Shown: positions 1 through 6,768 of the stretch, in pieces | Layout: every line of letters starts with the position of its first letter | Position numbering within the stretch: the stretch's first letter is position 1 | Source: Verrucomicrobiota bacterium | Lineage (GTDB): Bacteria > Verrucomicrobiota > Verrucomicrobiia > Limisphaerales > UBA1096 | NCBI GenBank assembly: GCA_003972865.1 | Contig: QOAX01000215.1 | Span: 1-16,284 of the forward strand | Length of the DNA: 16,284 nucleotides | Direction: 5' to 3' | Notes under the pieces: generated by a model | Databases searched by the model: none | The model's input: only the letters and a program-made list of their open reading frames with translations | Told to the model about the DNA's origin: nothing | Program-made: the position numbers and the translations under genes

Positions 1-1
1 G

Positions 2-910
2 GCCAGTGACAGTGGCACCCGCGATGCGGGAATCCGCCGGCGACTGGAGGCGGCCGGCCGGGAGATCAGTGAAGCCGTGAAAGCAGGCAAAATCACGGAG
101 GAACAGGGTAGGAAACGCATGGCCGCGTTGAAGAAGCGGGTAAGCCAGGGTCAGTCCCGGGAAGATGCGGGAATCCGCCGGCGACTGGAGGCGGCTGGCC
201 GGGAGATCCGTGAAGCGGTGAAAGCCGACAAAATCACGGAGGAACAGGGCAGGGAACGCATGGCCGCGTTGAGGAAGCGAGTGAGCCAGAGCCAGTCTCG
301 AAGTGGCACCACACGCGACAGCGACAGCAGCCGCCGCGGCGGGACCGACTACCGCGCCCGCTTGATGAAGGAATACGACAAGAATGGCGACGGCAAACTC
401 GACGAGAAGGAACGCGAAGCCGCCCGCAAGGCATTGTCTTCGCGCCGTAGCCAGGGCCGTGGCGGTTCCGAGCGTGGCGAGCGCAGCCGCACGGGTGAGC
501 GTCGTGAGCGAGGTGCTCAAGCTAGTGGGCGTGGATCCAACCGCCGTGGCGGTGAAAATACAGAACGCAGCCGCAGCAGTGACAGCGATCGCCGCAGCGA
601 CCGCACCACCGACCGCCGCCCAAGAGGTCAGGACGGTGAGAACGCCGAGCGCCGCCGTCGCGGCATCAGCGTGGAAGAATACCGGCGAGGAGAAGCACAA
701 ATCCGCGAGCTCGTCGAAAAGGGCAAAGTCTCAAAGGAGGATGCTGAGAAGCGCCTCATTGAGATGCGCAAGACGATCCGCACCGACCGCGCCACCGAGC
801 GCCGTCCAGGAGGTCAGAGCGGCGAGAATGCCGAGCGTCGCCGTCGCGGCAGCCAGCGTGGTGAAGGCGGGGAAAACCGCCGTCGCGGCAACCGCCGCGG
901 AGGGGAGTAA
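2..910 (+). CDS. Arg/Ser/Gly-rich repeat protein with one EF-hand (5' partial)
   Basis: The frame is open from the first bases of the window, so the true start lies upstream and about 302 residues are visible. The N-terminal visible part is two near-identical 47-residue charged helical units (key pattern EAVKAGKITEEQGR followed by RMAALKKRV). A diverged third copy lies at about 663-790 (pattern IRELVEKGKVSKEDAEKR). Between them is a canonical EF-hand loop, DKNGDGKLDEKE, at 377-412. It is followed by a strongly basic low-complexity stretch rich in RS, RR and RGG, with a second repeated block containing GENAERRRRG at about 611-664 and 797-850. The gene ends in TAA, followed by a strong terminator. 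Function is unknown. The EF-hand suggests calcium binding. Secretion cannot be judged without the N-terminus. The helical unit resembles SHOCT-like sequences, but I do not assign it. Confidence 0.8.
   Translation, partial: ASDSGTRDAGIRRRLEAAGREISEAVKAGKITEEQGRKRMAALKKRVSQGQSREDAGIRRRLEAAGREIREAVKADKITEEQGRERMAALRKRVSQSQSRSGTTRDSDSSRRGGTDYRARLMKEYDKNGDGKLDEKEREAARKALSSRRSQGRGGSERGERSRTGERRERGAQASGRGSNRRGGENTERSRSSDSDRRSDRTTDRRPRGQDGENAERRRRGISVEEYRRGEAQIRELVEKGKVSKEDAEKRLIEMRKTIRTDRATERRPGGQSGENAERRRRGSQRGEGGENRRRGNRRGGE
23..304 (+). repeat. Two tandem 141-bp units inside the repeat protein
   Basis: Both units begin GATGCGGGAATCCGCCGGCG (positions 23 and 164) and match closely over 141 bp (47 codons), with scattered substitutions. 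The residues just before the first unit (SGTRD) resemble those after the second (SGTTRDS), so the array may extend upstream of the window. Confidence 0.9.
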
Positions 911-938
911 GCCGACATCTCCCGACAGTGATTCAACC

Positions 939-966
939 AAGGCGCCGGTTTTCTGGCGCTTTTTTT
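939..966 (+). terminator. Intrinsic terminator of the repeat-protein gene
   Basis: A 10-bp hairpin (arms 939-948 and 953-962, core GCGCC/GGCGC with G-T wobbles) encloses a TTTT loop. Its 3' arm runs into a T tract at 960-966. It lies 29 bp after the TAA of the repeat-protein gene and separates that transcript from the CotH gene downstream. Confidence 0.85.
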
Positions 967-967
967 C

Positions 968-994
968 TTTCACTTGCCGCTTGCCCAAGTGAAA
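968..994. promoter_or_regulatory. Perfect 9-bp inverted repeat upstream of the CotH gene
   Basis: TTTCACTTG (968-976) and CAAGTGAAA (986-994) are perfect reverse complements separated by 9 bp. Half-site centres are 18 bp apart, which fits a dimeric regulator bound on one DNA face. It ends 21 bp before a TATTAA box (1015-1020). It could instead act as an RNA hairpin just after the preceding terminator. No regulator is identified. Confidence 0.45.
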
Positions 995-1014
995 CTTTTC
1001 CCTTTGCACCTTCG

Positions 1015-1020
1015 TATTAA
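1015..1020 (+). promoter_or_regulatory. Possible -10 box for the CotH gene
   Basis: TATTAA at 1015-1020 sits in the AT-richest stretch before the gene. A start point 6-8 nt downstream would fall at about 1027, next to the ATG at 1028, so the message could be leaderless. No convincing -35 hexamer is visible at the usual spacing and no Shine-Dalgarno precedes the ATG. Confidence 0.3.
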
Positions 1021-1027
1021 GTCTCTT

Positions 1028-3574
1028 ATGCGACAACTCCGCGTCATTTTGATGACCTTGTTGGCCTTTTTGGCGAGTTCGCTTAGCCAGGCGCAGGGCC
1101 GGGTGATCATCAGCGAATTCCTTGCGGTCAACGACAAGGGCTTGGTGAATGCCAACGGCGACCGGTCGGACTGGATCGAGATTCACAATGCCGGCGATGC
1201 CACGATCGACCTGGCCGGCTGGACGCTGACCGATGATGCCGCGGACTTGGCCAAGTGGACGTTCCCCGCCGTCAAGATCGAGGCCGGCGGATATCTGCTG
1301 GTGTTCGCCTCCGGTGCTGACCGGGCCAGGCCGGACCGGGCATTGCATGCCAATTTCAAGCTGGGCGCGAGCGGCGAGTACCTCGGTCTTGTAAAGCCGG
1401 GCGGCCGGACGGTGGCACACCATTTTGTGATGAAGTATCCCAGGCAGCGGGATGACGTCTCTTACGGCATTCCGGCTGGCTGGCAGCCGAATACCGCCTC
1501 GGCGGCCTCGGTGATCGCCGGGCCGGTTTATTTCCTCAGACCGACCCCGGGCGCGCCCAACGGGCAAACCCTGGCCGGCAAGGTGGCTAAGCTCGCCTTC
1601 AGCCAGCCTCACGGTTTCCACGAGGAACCGTTCGAGCTGGTGATCTCATCCCAAACGCCGGAAGCTGTGGTGCGTTACACGACTGACGGGTCGGTGCCGA
1701 CCGAGGGCAGCGGCCAAGTGCTGAACGGCGCGTTGACGGTTGGCAAAACCACGGTGATCCGCGCGGCGGCATTCAAACCGGGCCACAAGCCGACGAAGGT
1801 GGTCACGCGGACGTATCTTTTTTTAGAGGACGTCGTTCGGCAATCGCCGGACGGGCTGCCGTCGGCGGGGTTTCACTACGAGTGGGGGCCCAACCGGGTG
1901 GACTACGGGATGGATCAGCGCGTGGTCAACGACGAGCGATACCGCGACAAAATCTTCGAAGGACTAAAGGTGATTCCAAGTTATTCACTGGTGATGGACC
2001 TGGATGACTTGTTCGGCGAGGAGGATGGCATTTATGCCAATGCCAAGGAGGATGGGCGCGACTGGGAGCGGTCTTGCTCGCTTGAGTTGATTCAAGCCGA
2101 TGATCACAAGGGTTTTCAGGAGAACTGTGGTGTTCGGATTCGCGGTGGGTTCAGCCGCATGACCACTAATTCCAAGCATGCCTTCCGCTTCTTCTTCCGT
2201 CGCGAGTATGGTCCCGGGAAGCTGAAGTATCCGTTGTTCGGCAAGGCGGCTGCGCAGGAATTCGACAACCTCGACCTGCGCACCTTCAACAACTACTCGT
2301 GGAGCTTGAGTGATGATCCGCGATGCACATTCATGCGGGACCAGTTAAACCGCGACCTGCAGTTGGCCATGGGACAGTCCAGCGCGCGGGGCTATTTTTG
2401 CCACCTGTACATTAACGGCCAGTACTGGGGCTTGTTCAACGCCTGCGAGCGACCGGAAGCCTCCTTTGGTGGATCCTATTTCAAGGGGAAGCCGGAAGAT
2501 TTTGACGTGATCAAGATCGGGCGCGGCCGGGGCAGGGGGCAGGGGAACACCCAGTACGGCCTGTTCGCCACGGACGGCAACCTCGATGCGTGGGAGCAGT
2601 TGTGGAAAGGCTGCAAAGCCGGGGTGGAGACCAATGCGGCGTACCAAAAGATTTTGGGTAACAAGCCGGATGGCACCCGCAACCCGGATTACGAGGTGCT
2701 GCTCGACCCGGAAAACCTGATCGACTACATGCTGGTCATTTTTTACGGCGGCAACCTTGATGCACCGATCACTTCCTTTGGAGCGAATCGATCAGCGAAC
2801 AACTGGTATGGCATACGCAATCAGAATGGCGTGGAAGGCTTTCGATACTATGTGTGGGATGCGGAGCATACGTTCCTTAAGATCAGCGAGGATCGAACCG
2901 GTCCATACCCCGCGGGTGACGACTACCCGCGCAGCAACCCGCAATGGATCTGGCAGCAGTGCCTGCACAACCCGGAATTCCGAATGCTGGTGGCCGACCG
3001 GGTTCACAGGCATTTCAACCATGGCGGCGCGCTGACTCCCGAGTCCGTGGCCAGCTTGCTGAGCCAGCACGTGGCGAAGTTGCGCCTGGCTGTCATCGGC
3101 GAGTCTGCCCGGTGGGGCGATCCTCATCGGAGCAATTGGGCACCTCCCGTCCGCGGAGCTTCGGATAACAGGCCGCGCACGCTGGATGACGACTGGCAGC
3201 CGGAGGTGGATCGCTGGTTCAACGAATACATCCCGGCGCGGTCGGGGGTCGTTGTCGATCAGCTTTGGAAGCATGGGTTGATCCCCGACCTCGAGTCCGC
3301 CCGCTTGGCCAAGCGCGGCGGTGTGGTGGATCCCGGTTTTGAACTGGAGATGTCCGCTGCTCAGGGTGAGGTGTACTACACGCTCGATGGCTCGGACCCA
3401 CGCCTGATCGGCGGGAAGATTTCGCCGGTGGCGGAAAAATACAGCCGCCCGGTGCGCATCGACAAAACGAGTGTTGTAAAAGTGCGCGTGCTTTTTGAGG
3501 ACGAATGGAGCGCCATTGACGAACTCCCGTTCGAGGTGAAGGAAAAACAAGTCGTCAAGAATTTGAAGAAATGA
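1028..3574 (+). CDS. Secreted CotH-family protein with lamin-tail and chitobiase-like domains
   Basis: The product is 848 residues. The start at 1028 is chosen over an upstream in-frame TTG because it begins directly with a signal peptide (MRQLRVILMTLLAFLASSLS, cleavage near QAQG). A lamin-tail domain (about 25-125) has SDWIEIHNAGDATIDLAGW. A chitobiase/hexosaminidase C-terminal-like domain (about 196-265) has VVRYTTDGSVPT. A CotH-like region (about 316-620) has YSLVMDLDDLFG, CGVRIRGGFSR, LYINGQYWGLFNACERPE and YYVWDAEHTF. A second chitobiase-like domain (about 764-836) has VYYTLDGSDP. Bacillus CotH is an atypical protein kinase of spore-coat proteins, but kinase activity is not shown for these larger bacterial homologues. 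The stop overlaps the ATG of the next gene (ATGA). It is likely exported or surface-exposed. Confidence 0.88.
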   Translation: MRQLRVILMTLLAFLASSLSQAQGRVIISEFLAVNDKGLVNANGDRSDWIEIHNAGDATIDLAGWTLTDDAADLAKWTFPAVKIEAGGYLLVFASGADRARPDRALHANFKLGASGEYLGLVKPGGRTVAHHFVMKYPRQRDDVSYGIPAGWQPNTASAASVIAGPVYFLRPTPGAPNGQTLAGKVAKLAFSQPHGFHEEPFELVISSQTPEAVVRYTTDGSVPTEGSGQVLNGALTVGKTTVIRAAAFKPGHKPTKVVTRTYLFLEDVVRQSPDGLPSAGFHYEWGPNRVDYGMDQRVVNDERYRDKIFEGLKVIPSYSLVMDLDDLFGEEDGIYANAKEDGRDWERSCSLELIQADDHKGFQENCGVRIRGGFSRMTTNSKHAFRFFFRREYGPGKLKYPLFGKAAAQEFDNLDLRTFNNYSWSLSDDPRCTFMRDQLNRDLQLAMGQSSARGYFCHLYINGQYWGLFNACERPEASFGGSYFKGKPEDFDVIKIGRGRGRGQGNTQYGLFATDGNLDAWEQLWKGCKAGVETNAAYQKILGNKPDGTRNPDYEVLLDPENLIDYMLVIFYGGNLDAPITSFGANRSANNWYGIRNQNGVEGFRYYVWDAEHTFLKISEDRTGPYPAGDDYPRSNPQWIWQQCLHNPEFRMLVADRVHRHFNHGGALTPESVASLLSQHVAKLRLAVIGESARWGDPHRSNWAPPVRGASDNRPRTLDDDWQPEVDRWFNEYIPARSGVVVDQLWKHGLIPDLESARLAKRGGVVDPGFELEMSAAQGEVYYTLDGSDPRLIGGKISPVAEKYSRPVRIDKTSVVKVRVLFEDEWSAIDELPFEVKEKQVVKNLKK

Positions 3575-4239
3575 AACCAACCGGATCAACCCTTGCCGTC
3601 ATCGCCCTGCTGTCGCTGGCCACCGTGTCCTTGGCCAAGGCGGACGAACCGTCAGCCGTATACCAGGGCCTGTTGGCCAAGTACGACGCCAACAAGGACG
3701 GGCGGCTCGACGCCGCCGAGCGCGAAGCCATCCGCACCGACAGACTCAAGCCTAACCCTAGGGGGCGGTCGGAGAGGCGCAGGTTTCGTTATCCCGACCC
3801 GATTGTCGCTCGTTTTGATAAGGACGATGACAATGAGCTGGACGGGGAGGAATTTGACGCCGCCCAGAAGTGGGTAGACAAGCGGTTCAAGGAGATCAAC
3901 GCCGAGTACGATGCCGACAAGGATGGCCGCCTAAACACCGGCGAGCGTGCCGCGCTGTCGAAGCAGGTCGAGGCTGGAAAGTTCAAGGACATGGGTTTCT
4001 TGATGGGTTATTTGACTCGTTCGCGCAGCAGTCGGGGTGATCGCAATCGGGATATGCGTCGTGACGAAGGAGGTTTGTCGCGTGCGAGTATTTTGCGCAA
4101 AAGCGACAAAGATGGCGACGGTCGATTGGGCGAGGAGGAACTTGCTGCTGCTCGTGCGACACTGAAGAAAGTTGAAGCCGAACGCGCACGCGAAGAGCGC
4201 ACCGGCATCCGGCGTGTCCCCAGCCGGGAGAGACGGTAA
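3571..4239 (+). CDS. Exported protein with four EF-hand loops
   Basis: The product is 222 residues with a signal peptide (hydrophobic 8-22, cleavage near AKA). Four EF-hand-type loops are visible: DANKDGRLDAAE (39-50), DKDDDNELDGEE (83-94), DADKDGRLNTGE (114-125) and DKDGDGRLGEEE (179-190). The second has Asn where Gly is usual at loop position 6, and the third has Asn at position 9. A basic Arg/Ser/Asp stretch (150-172, with RSRSSRGDRNR) lies between the third and fourth loops. Its ATG overlaps the stop of the CotH-like gene, so the two are probably translationally coupled and co-regulated. The likely role is an extracytoplasmic calcium-binding partner of the CotH-like protein. That role is inferred from position only. 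Confidence 0.85.
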   Translation: MKPTGSTLAVIALLSLATVSLAKADEPSAVYQGLLAKYDANKDGRLDAAEREAIRTDRLKPNPRGRSERRRFRYPDPIVARFDKDDDNELDGEEFDAAQKWVDKRFKEINAEYDADKDGRLNTGERAALSKQVEAGKFKDMGFLMGYLTRSRSSRGDRNRDMRRDEGGLSRASILRKSDKDGDGRLGEEELAAARATLKKVEAERAREERTGIRRVPSRERR

Positions 4240-4254
4240 GCCACTCACCTTCGT

Positions 4255-5025
4255 TCAGGGCATGAGTAGCTCGACGTCGCCGGAGTGGATCCAGCCTTTT
4301 TGGCCGAGCCGGGTTTCGACCTCGAGAAACTCCCCCTTGCGGTCGTGCACGAGCAGTTCCGTCCCGTCGGTGGCCTTGAATGATTCCGGCGATTCCTCCA
4401 GCGGCCCGTTGCGAACGACCGCCTTTGCCGTGCTCACAAAGGCGCGCTCGTCGAGGTAGTAATCCGACGCGGCCAGGGCCAGCAGGAGCGCCGTGGCCAG
4501 AGCGCCCGCCGCAGGGAGCCGGATCCAAAGCGGTTTCCCCACGAACGCTCCCGGCTTCAACTGTCTCGCCGTCAACAGCAACAGCAGCAGGGTGAGCGTC
4601 CCCGAGGCGAGGGCGGTCCACTCGCCGATCGAGAGCCGGCGCATCCAGCGCTGGCGCAAACTCAGCGGCGGCGGCTGGGTGTTGGCCTGCTCGCGGGCGA
4701 AGCGGAGATTGGCCCGGGTCTCCGGGTTGCGCGGATCGAGCCGCAGCGATCGTTGGTAGGCGGCCATCGCTTGGCCAAGTTGGCCGGCCTTGAAGTGCGC
4801 ATTGCCAAGGTTGAACAGGAGGGTGGCGGACACGCCGTTCGTGGCGGCGACCCGGTACAGGGCGGCGGCCTCGGCGAATCGGCCGGTTTCGTACAGGCGG
4901 TTGGCCTCCTCGAACTGCGCCTCACTGGCCGGGCTCGAGCCGGCCAGGAGCAGGACGCCGGCGAGCAGGCCAAGCACTTGGCCAAGCCGGATCCGGGGTT
5001 GGTACGGGCGACGGCGCGGGTTCAT
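4255..5025 (-). CDS. batE: BatE-like TPR and SH3 membrane protein
   Basis: The product is 256 residues. It has an N-terminal hydrophobic signal/anchor (14-31), two TPR motifs (about 33-100, with LLFNLGNAHFKAGQLGQAMAAYQRSL broken across helices at 69-94), two membrane segments (about 136-152 and 168-187), and a C-terminal bacterial SH3-like domain (about 194-255, with KAVVRNGPLEESP and KGWIHSGDVELL). This layout is that of BatE of the Bacteroides aerotolerance operon. The ATG overlaps the BatD stop by 4 bp, with no Shine-Dalgarno, so translation probably depends on reinitiation. It is the last gene of the minus-strand operon. Its stop is 15 bp from the stop of the convergent EF-hand gene, with no hairpin terminator between. 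Confidence 0.83.
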   Translation of the reverse strand: MNPRRRPYQPRIRLGQVLGLLAGVLLLAGSSPASEAQFEEANRLYETGRFAEAAALYRVAATNGVSATLLFNLGNAHFKAGQLGQAMAAYQRSLRLDPRNPETRANLRFAREQANTQPPPLSLRQRWMRRLSIGEWTALASGTLTLLLLLLTARQLKPGAFVGKPLWIRLPAAGALATALLLALAASDYYLDERAFVSTAKAVVRNGPLEESPESFKATDGTELLVHDRKGEFLEVETRLGQKGWIHSGDVELLMP

Positions 5026-6767
5026 TTGAGGGCGCGAAACAACTCCTTGAGCAGGGCGAGATGGGCCTTCATTTCCCCGGTGGTCTGCGAGCCGGCGTAG
5101 CTGGCCTGGTCGCTCGCGGTGAACAATTTCCGGATGTTGCCCCGGATCGCCTCGTCGAGTATTTCGCGGGCGGCGGGGCTGTGGACGATATCGCCGGTGA
5201 TGCCCTCGGCCGGGATGTCGAGCTGCAACCCAATTTGTTCGCGAAGCAAATCCGCCAACTCGGCGTGAAACTCACCGACCTCGCCGCCATCGGCCAGGGC
5301 ATCCAGCTTGGCCAAACCAGCTCGGGTGCGCCCTGCCACCTGCCGCTTGCGGCGCAACCTCGGGTTGTTAGCCAGCGCGTTGGTCTTGCGACGCCATGCC
5401 AGCGCGGCAAGCCAGAGCAGCAGGGGGATGGACTGCAGCAGCCAGTAACCGGGTCGGGCGATGAGCGGCGTCGCTTGGCCAAGCGAGCCGAGGTGATGCT
5501 TGATGGTCAGGATATCGGTTTGTGGCGGCGCCTCCGGCTCTTCGGTTTCCGGTGCCGAGCCGGCGGCAACGGCCGGGGTGATTGGCTTGTCGCCGGGGTT
5601 GACCTTAATCGGAAACGGCCCCTTGGCCAACACGCGGTACCGGCCCGCGACCGGATCAAAATAGGGGAACTCGATGCGCGGCACCTCGGCGAGGGTGTCG
5701 CGCTCGGGGATCACGACCTGCTCGAAGGTGCGCGTGCCGAGCAGGCCGAGCGGGTTGTCTTTTTTCGTGGTGACGGACGGCTCGTAGCTCTTGAAGCCGG
5801 GCCAGTCGAACTTGGGCAGGTTGAGAGACTCGATGGCGCCCTGACCGGAGATTTGAATGCTCACAGTAACCGGGTCGCCAACCGTCACCTCCAGCGGCGA
5901 GGCCTTGGCCTGCATCGTGTACCGGCCAACCGCACCGTTGAAGCTGGCCGGCTGGTTCGCGGCGGGCAGCGGCCTGACCGTGACCGGCTGCGCCTTGGCC
6001 TCGAGGTTGACCGGCACCTGTTTGTAGCGGTTGAAGAAACCGTCAAACGGATCGTTGAACGGGCTGCGCCGGTTTTGTTTTTGGCGGACGCGCAACACCA
6101 TGCTTTGTTTCACCGGGCCAAGCTGGAGTTCACCCGCCTTGAGCGGCACGGCGGCGGTGCGAAAAGTGAGCACCTGGTAGATTTGGTTGCCCTTTTGCAT
6201 TCGCGATTGCGTGTGCTTGAGGAAGGCGGCGACGTTGAAGCCGTCGGCGATCAGTTCCGGCATTTTAACGTTCACGCCGTCGATGTAATGCAGCTGAATC
6301 TCGACCGGGATGACCTCACCGACGTAGGCGGTCGTCTTGGTCGGCAGCAGGCGGACGTAGGCATATTGCGACAGGCCGTTGCCACCCCTGGGCTGCTGCC
6401 CGGCGGGCAGCACCCGGAGCGTGAGCGGCTTGGGCTTGAGCAGTCCGGCCTTGTGCCGGAGTTGGATCGGGGACAGCGTGTAGTTGCCGGGCTTGAGCGG
6501 TGTGACCAGGATGTTGAACGTGTAGGACGAGGTCCGCTTGCCGTTGACGAATTGAAACTGCTGGGAAGTTCCGGCGCTGGCAAAGCGCAGCCCGGGAATC
6601 GAGGGCAGCACCGGCTGGGACGAGGGGGAAAAGTCGGTACAGATGATGGACAGGGTGACGCTTTCGCCGACCGATGTGGAGGCACGGTCTAGGCTGGCGC
6701 TGACCTCTTGGCCGGGGGCCTTGGCCGCGAGCAACAACACAAAACTGAAAGCAAGGATCCTGCTCAT
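5022..6767 (-). CDS. batD: BatD-like aerotolerance protein
   Basis: The product is 581 residues. It has a signal peptide (1-19, ending KAPGQ), then a long extracytoplasmic beta-rich region starting with EVSASLDRASTSVGESVTLS, a pattern typical of the BatD/oxygen-tolerance family. Further family-like stretches are PGNYTLSPIQLRHKAG (93-108), SPFNDPFDGFFNRYKQVPV near 235-253, and DWPGFKSYEP (321-330). A single membrane segment (about 440-458) is followed by a basic stop-transfer and a cytoplasmic helical tail of about 120 residues. The gene begins one base after the upstream stop (TGAGATG) and ends in the ATGA shared with BatE. BatD is thought to work with VWA Bat proteins in an envelope complex linked to stress tolerance. 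Its biochemical role is not settled. Confidence 0.88.
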   Translation of the reverse strand: MSRILAFSFVLLLAAKAPGQEVSASLDRASTSVGESVTLSIICTDFSPSSQPVLPSIPGLRFASAGTSQQFQFVNGKRTSSYTFNILVTPLKPGNYTLSPIQLRHKAGLLKPKPLTLRVLPAGQQPRGGNGLSQYAYVRLLPTKTTAYVGEVIPVEIQLHYIDGVNVKMPELIADGFNVAAFLKHTQSRMQKGNQIYQVLTFRTAAVPLKAGELQLGPVKQSMVLRVRQKQNRRSPFNDPFDGFFNRYKQVPVNLEAKAQPVTVRPLPAANQPASFNGAVGRYTMQAKASPLEVTVGDPVTVSIQISGQGAIESLNLPKFDWPGFKSYEPSVTTKKDNPLGLLGTRTFEQVVIPERDTLAEVPRIEFPYFDPVAGRYRVLAKGPFPIKVNPGDKPITPAVAAGSAPETEEPEAPPQTDILTIKHHLGSLGQATPLIARPGYWLLQSIPLLLWLAALAWRRKTNALANNPRLRRKRQVAGRTRAGLAKLDALADGGEVGEFHAELADLLREQIGLQLDIPAEGITGDIVHSPAAREILDEAIRGNIRKLFTASDQASYAGSQTTGEMKAHLALLKELFRALK

Positions 6768-6768
6768 C

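Noticed and set aside
974..1027. Upstream TTG extending the CotH-like protein by 18 residues
   Set aside because: It would bury the signal peptide behind extra residues and overlap the inverted repeat. ATG 1028 begins the signal peptide directly.
5061..6692. Long open frame on the plus strand opposite batD
   Set aside because: Its translation is Arg/Gly/His-rich with no recognisable domain, while the minus strand encodes a clear BatD with signal peptide and membrane segment. Long antisense frames are common at this GC content.
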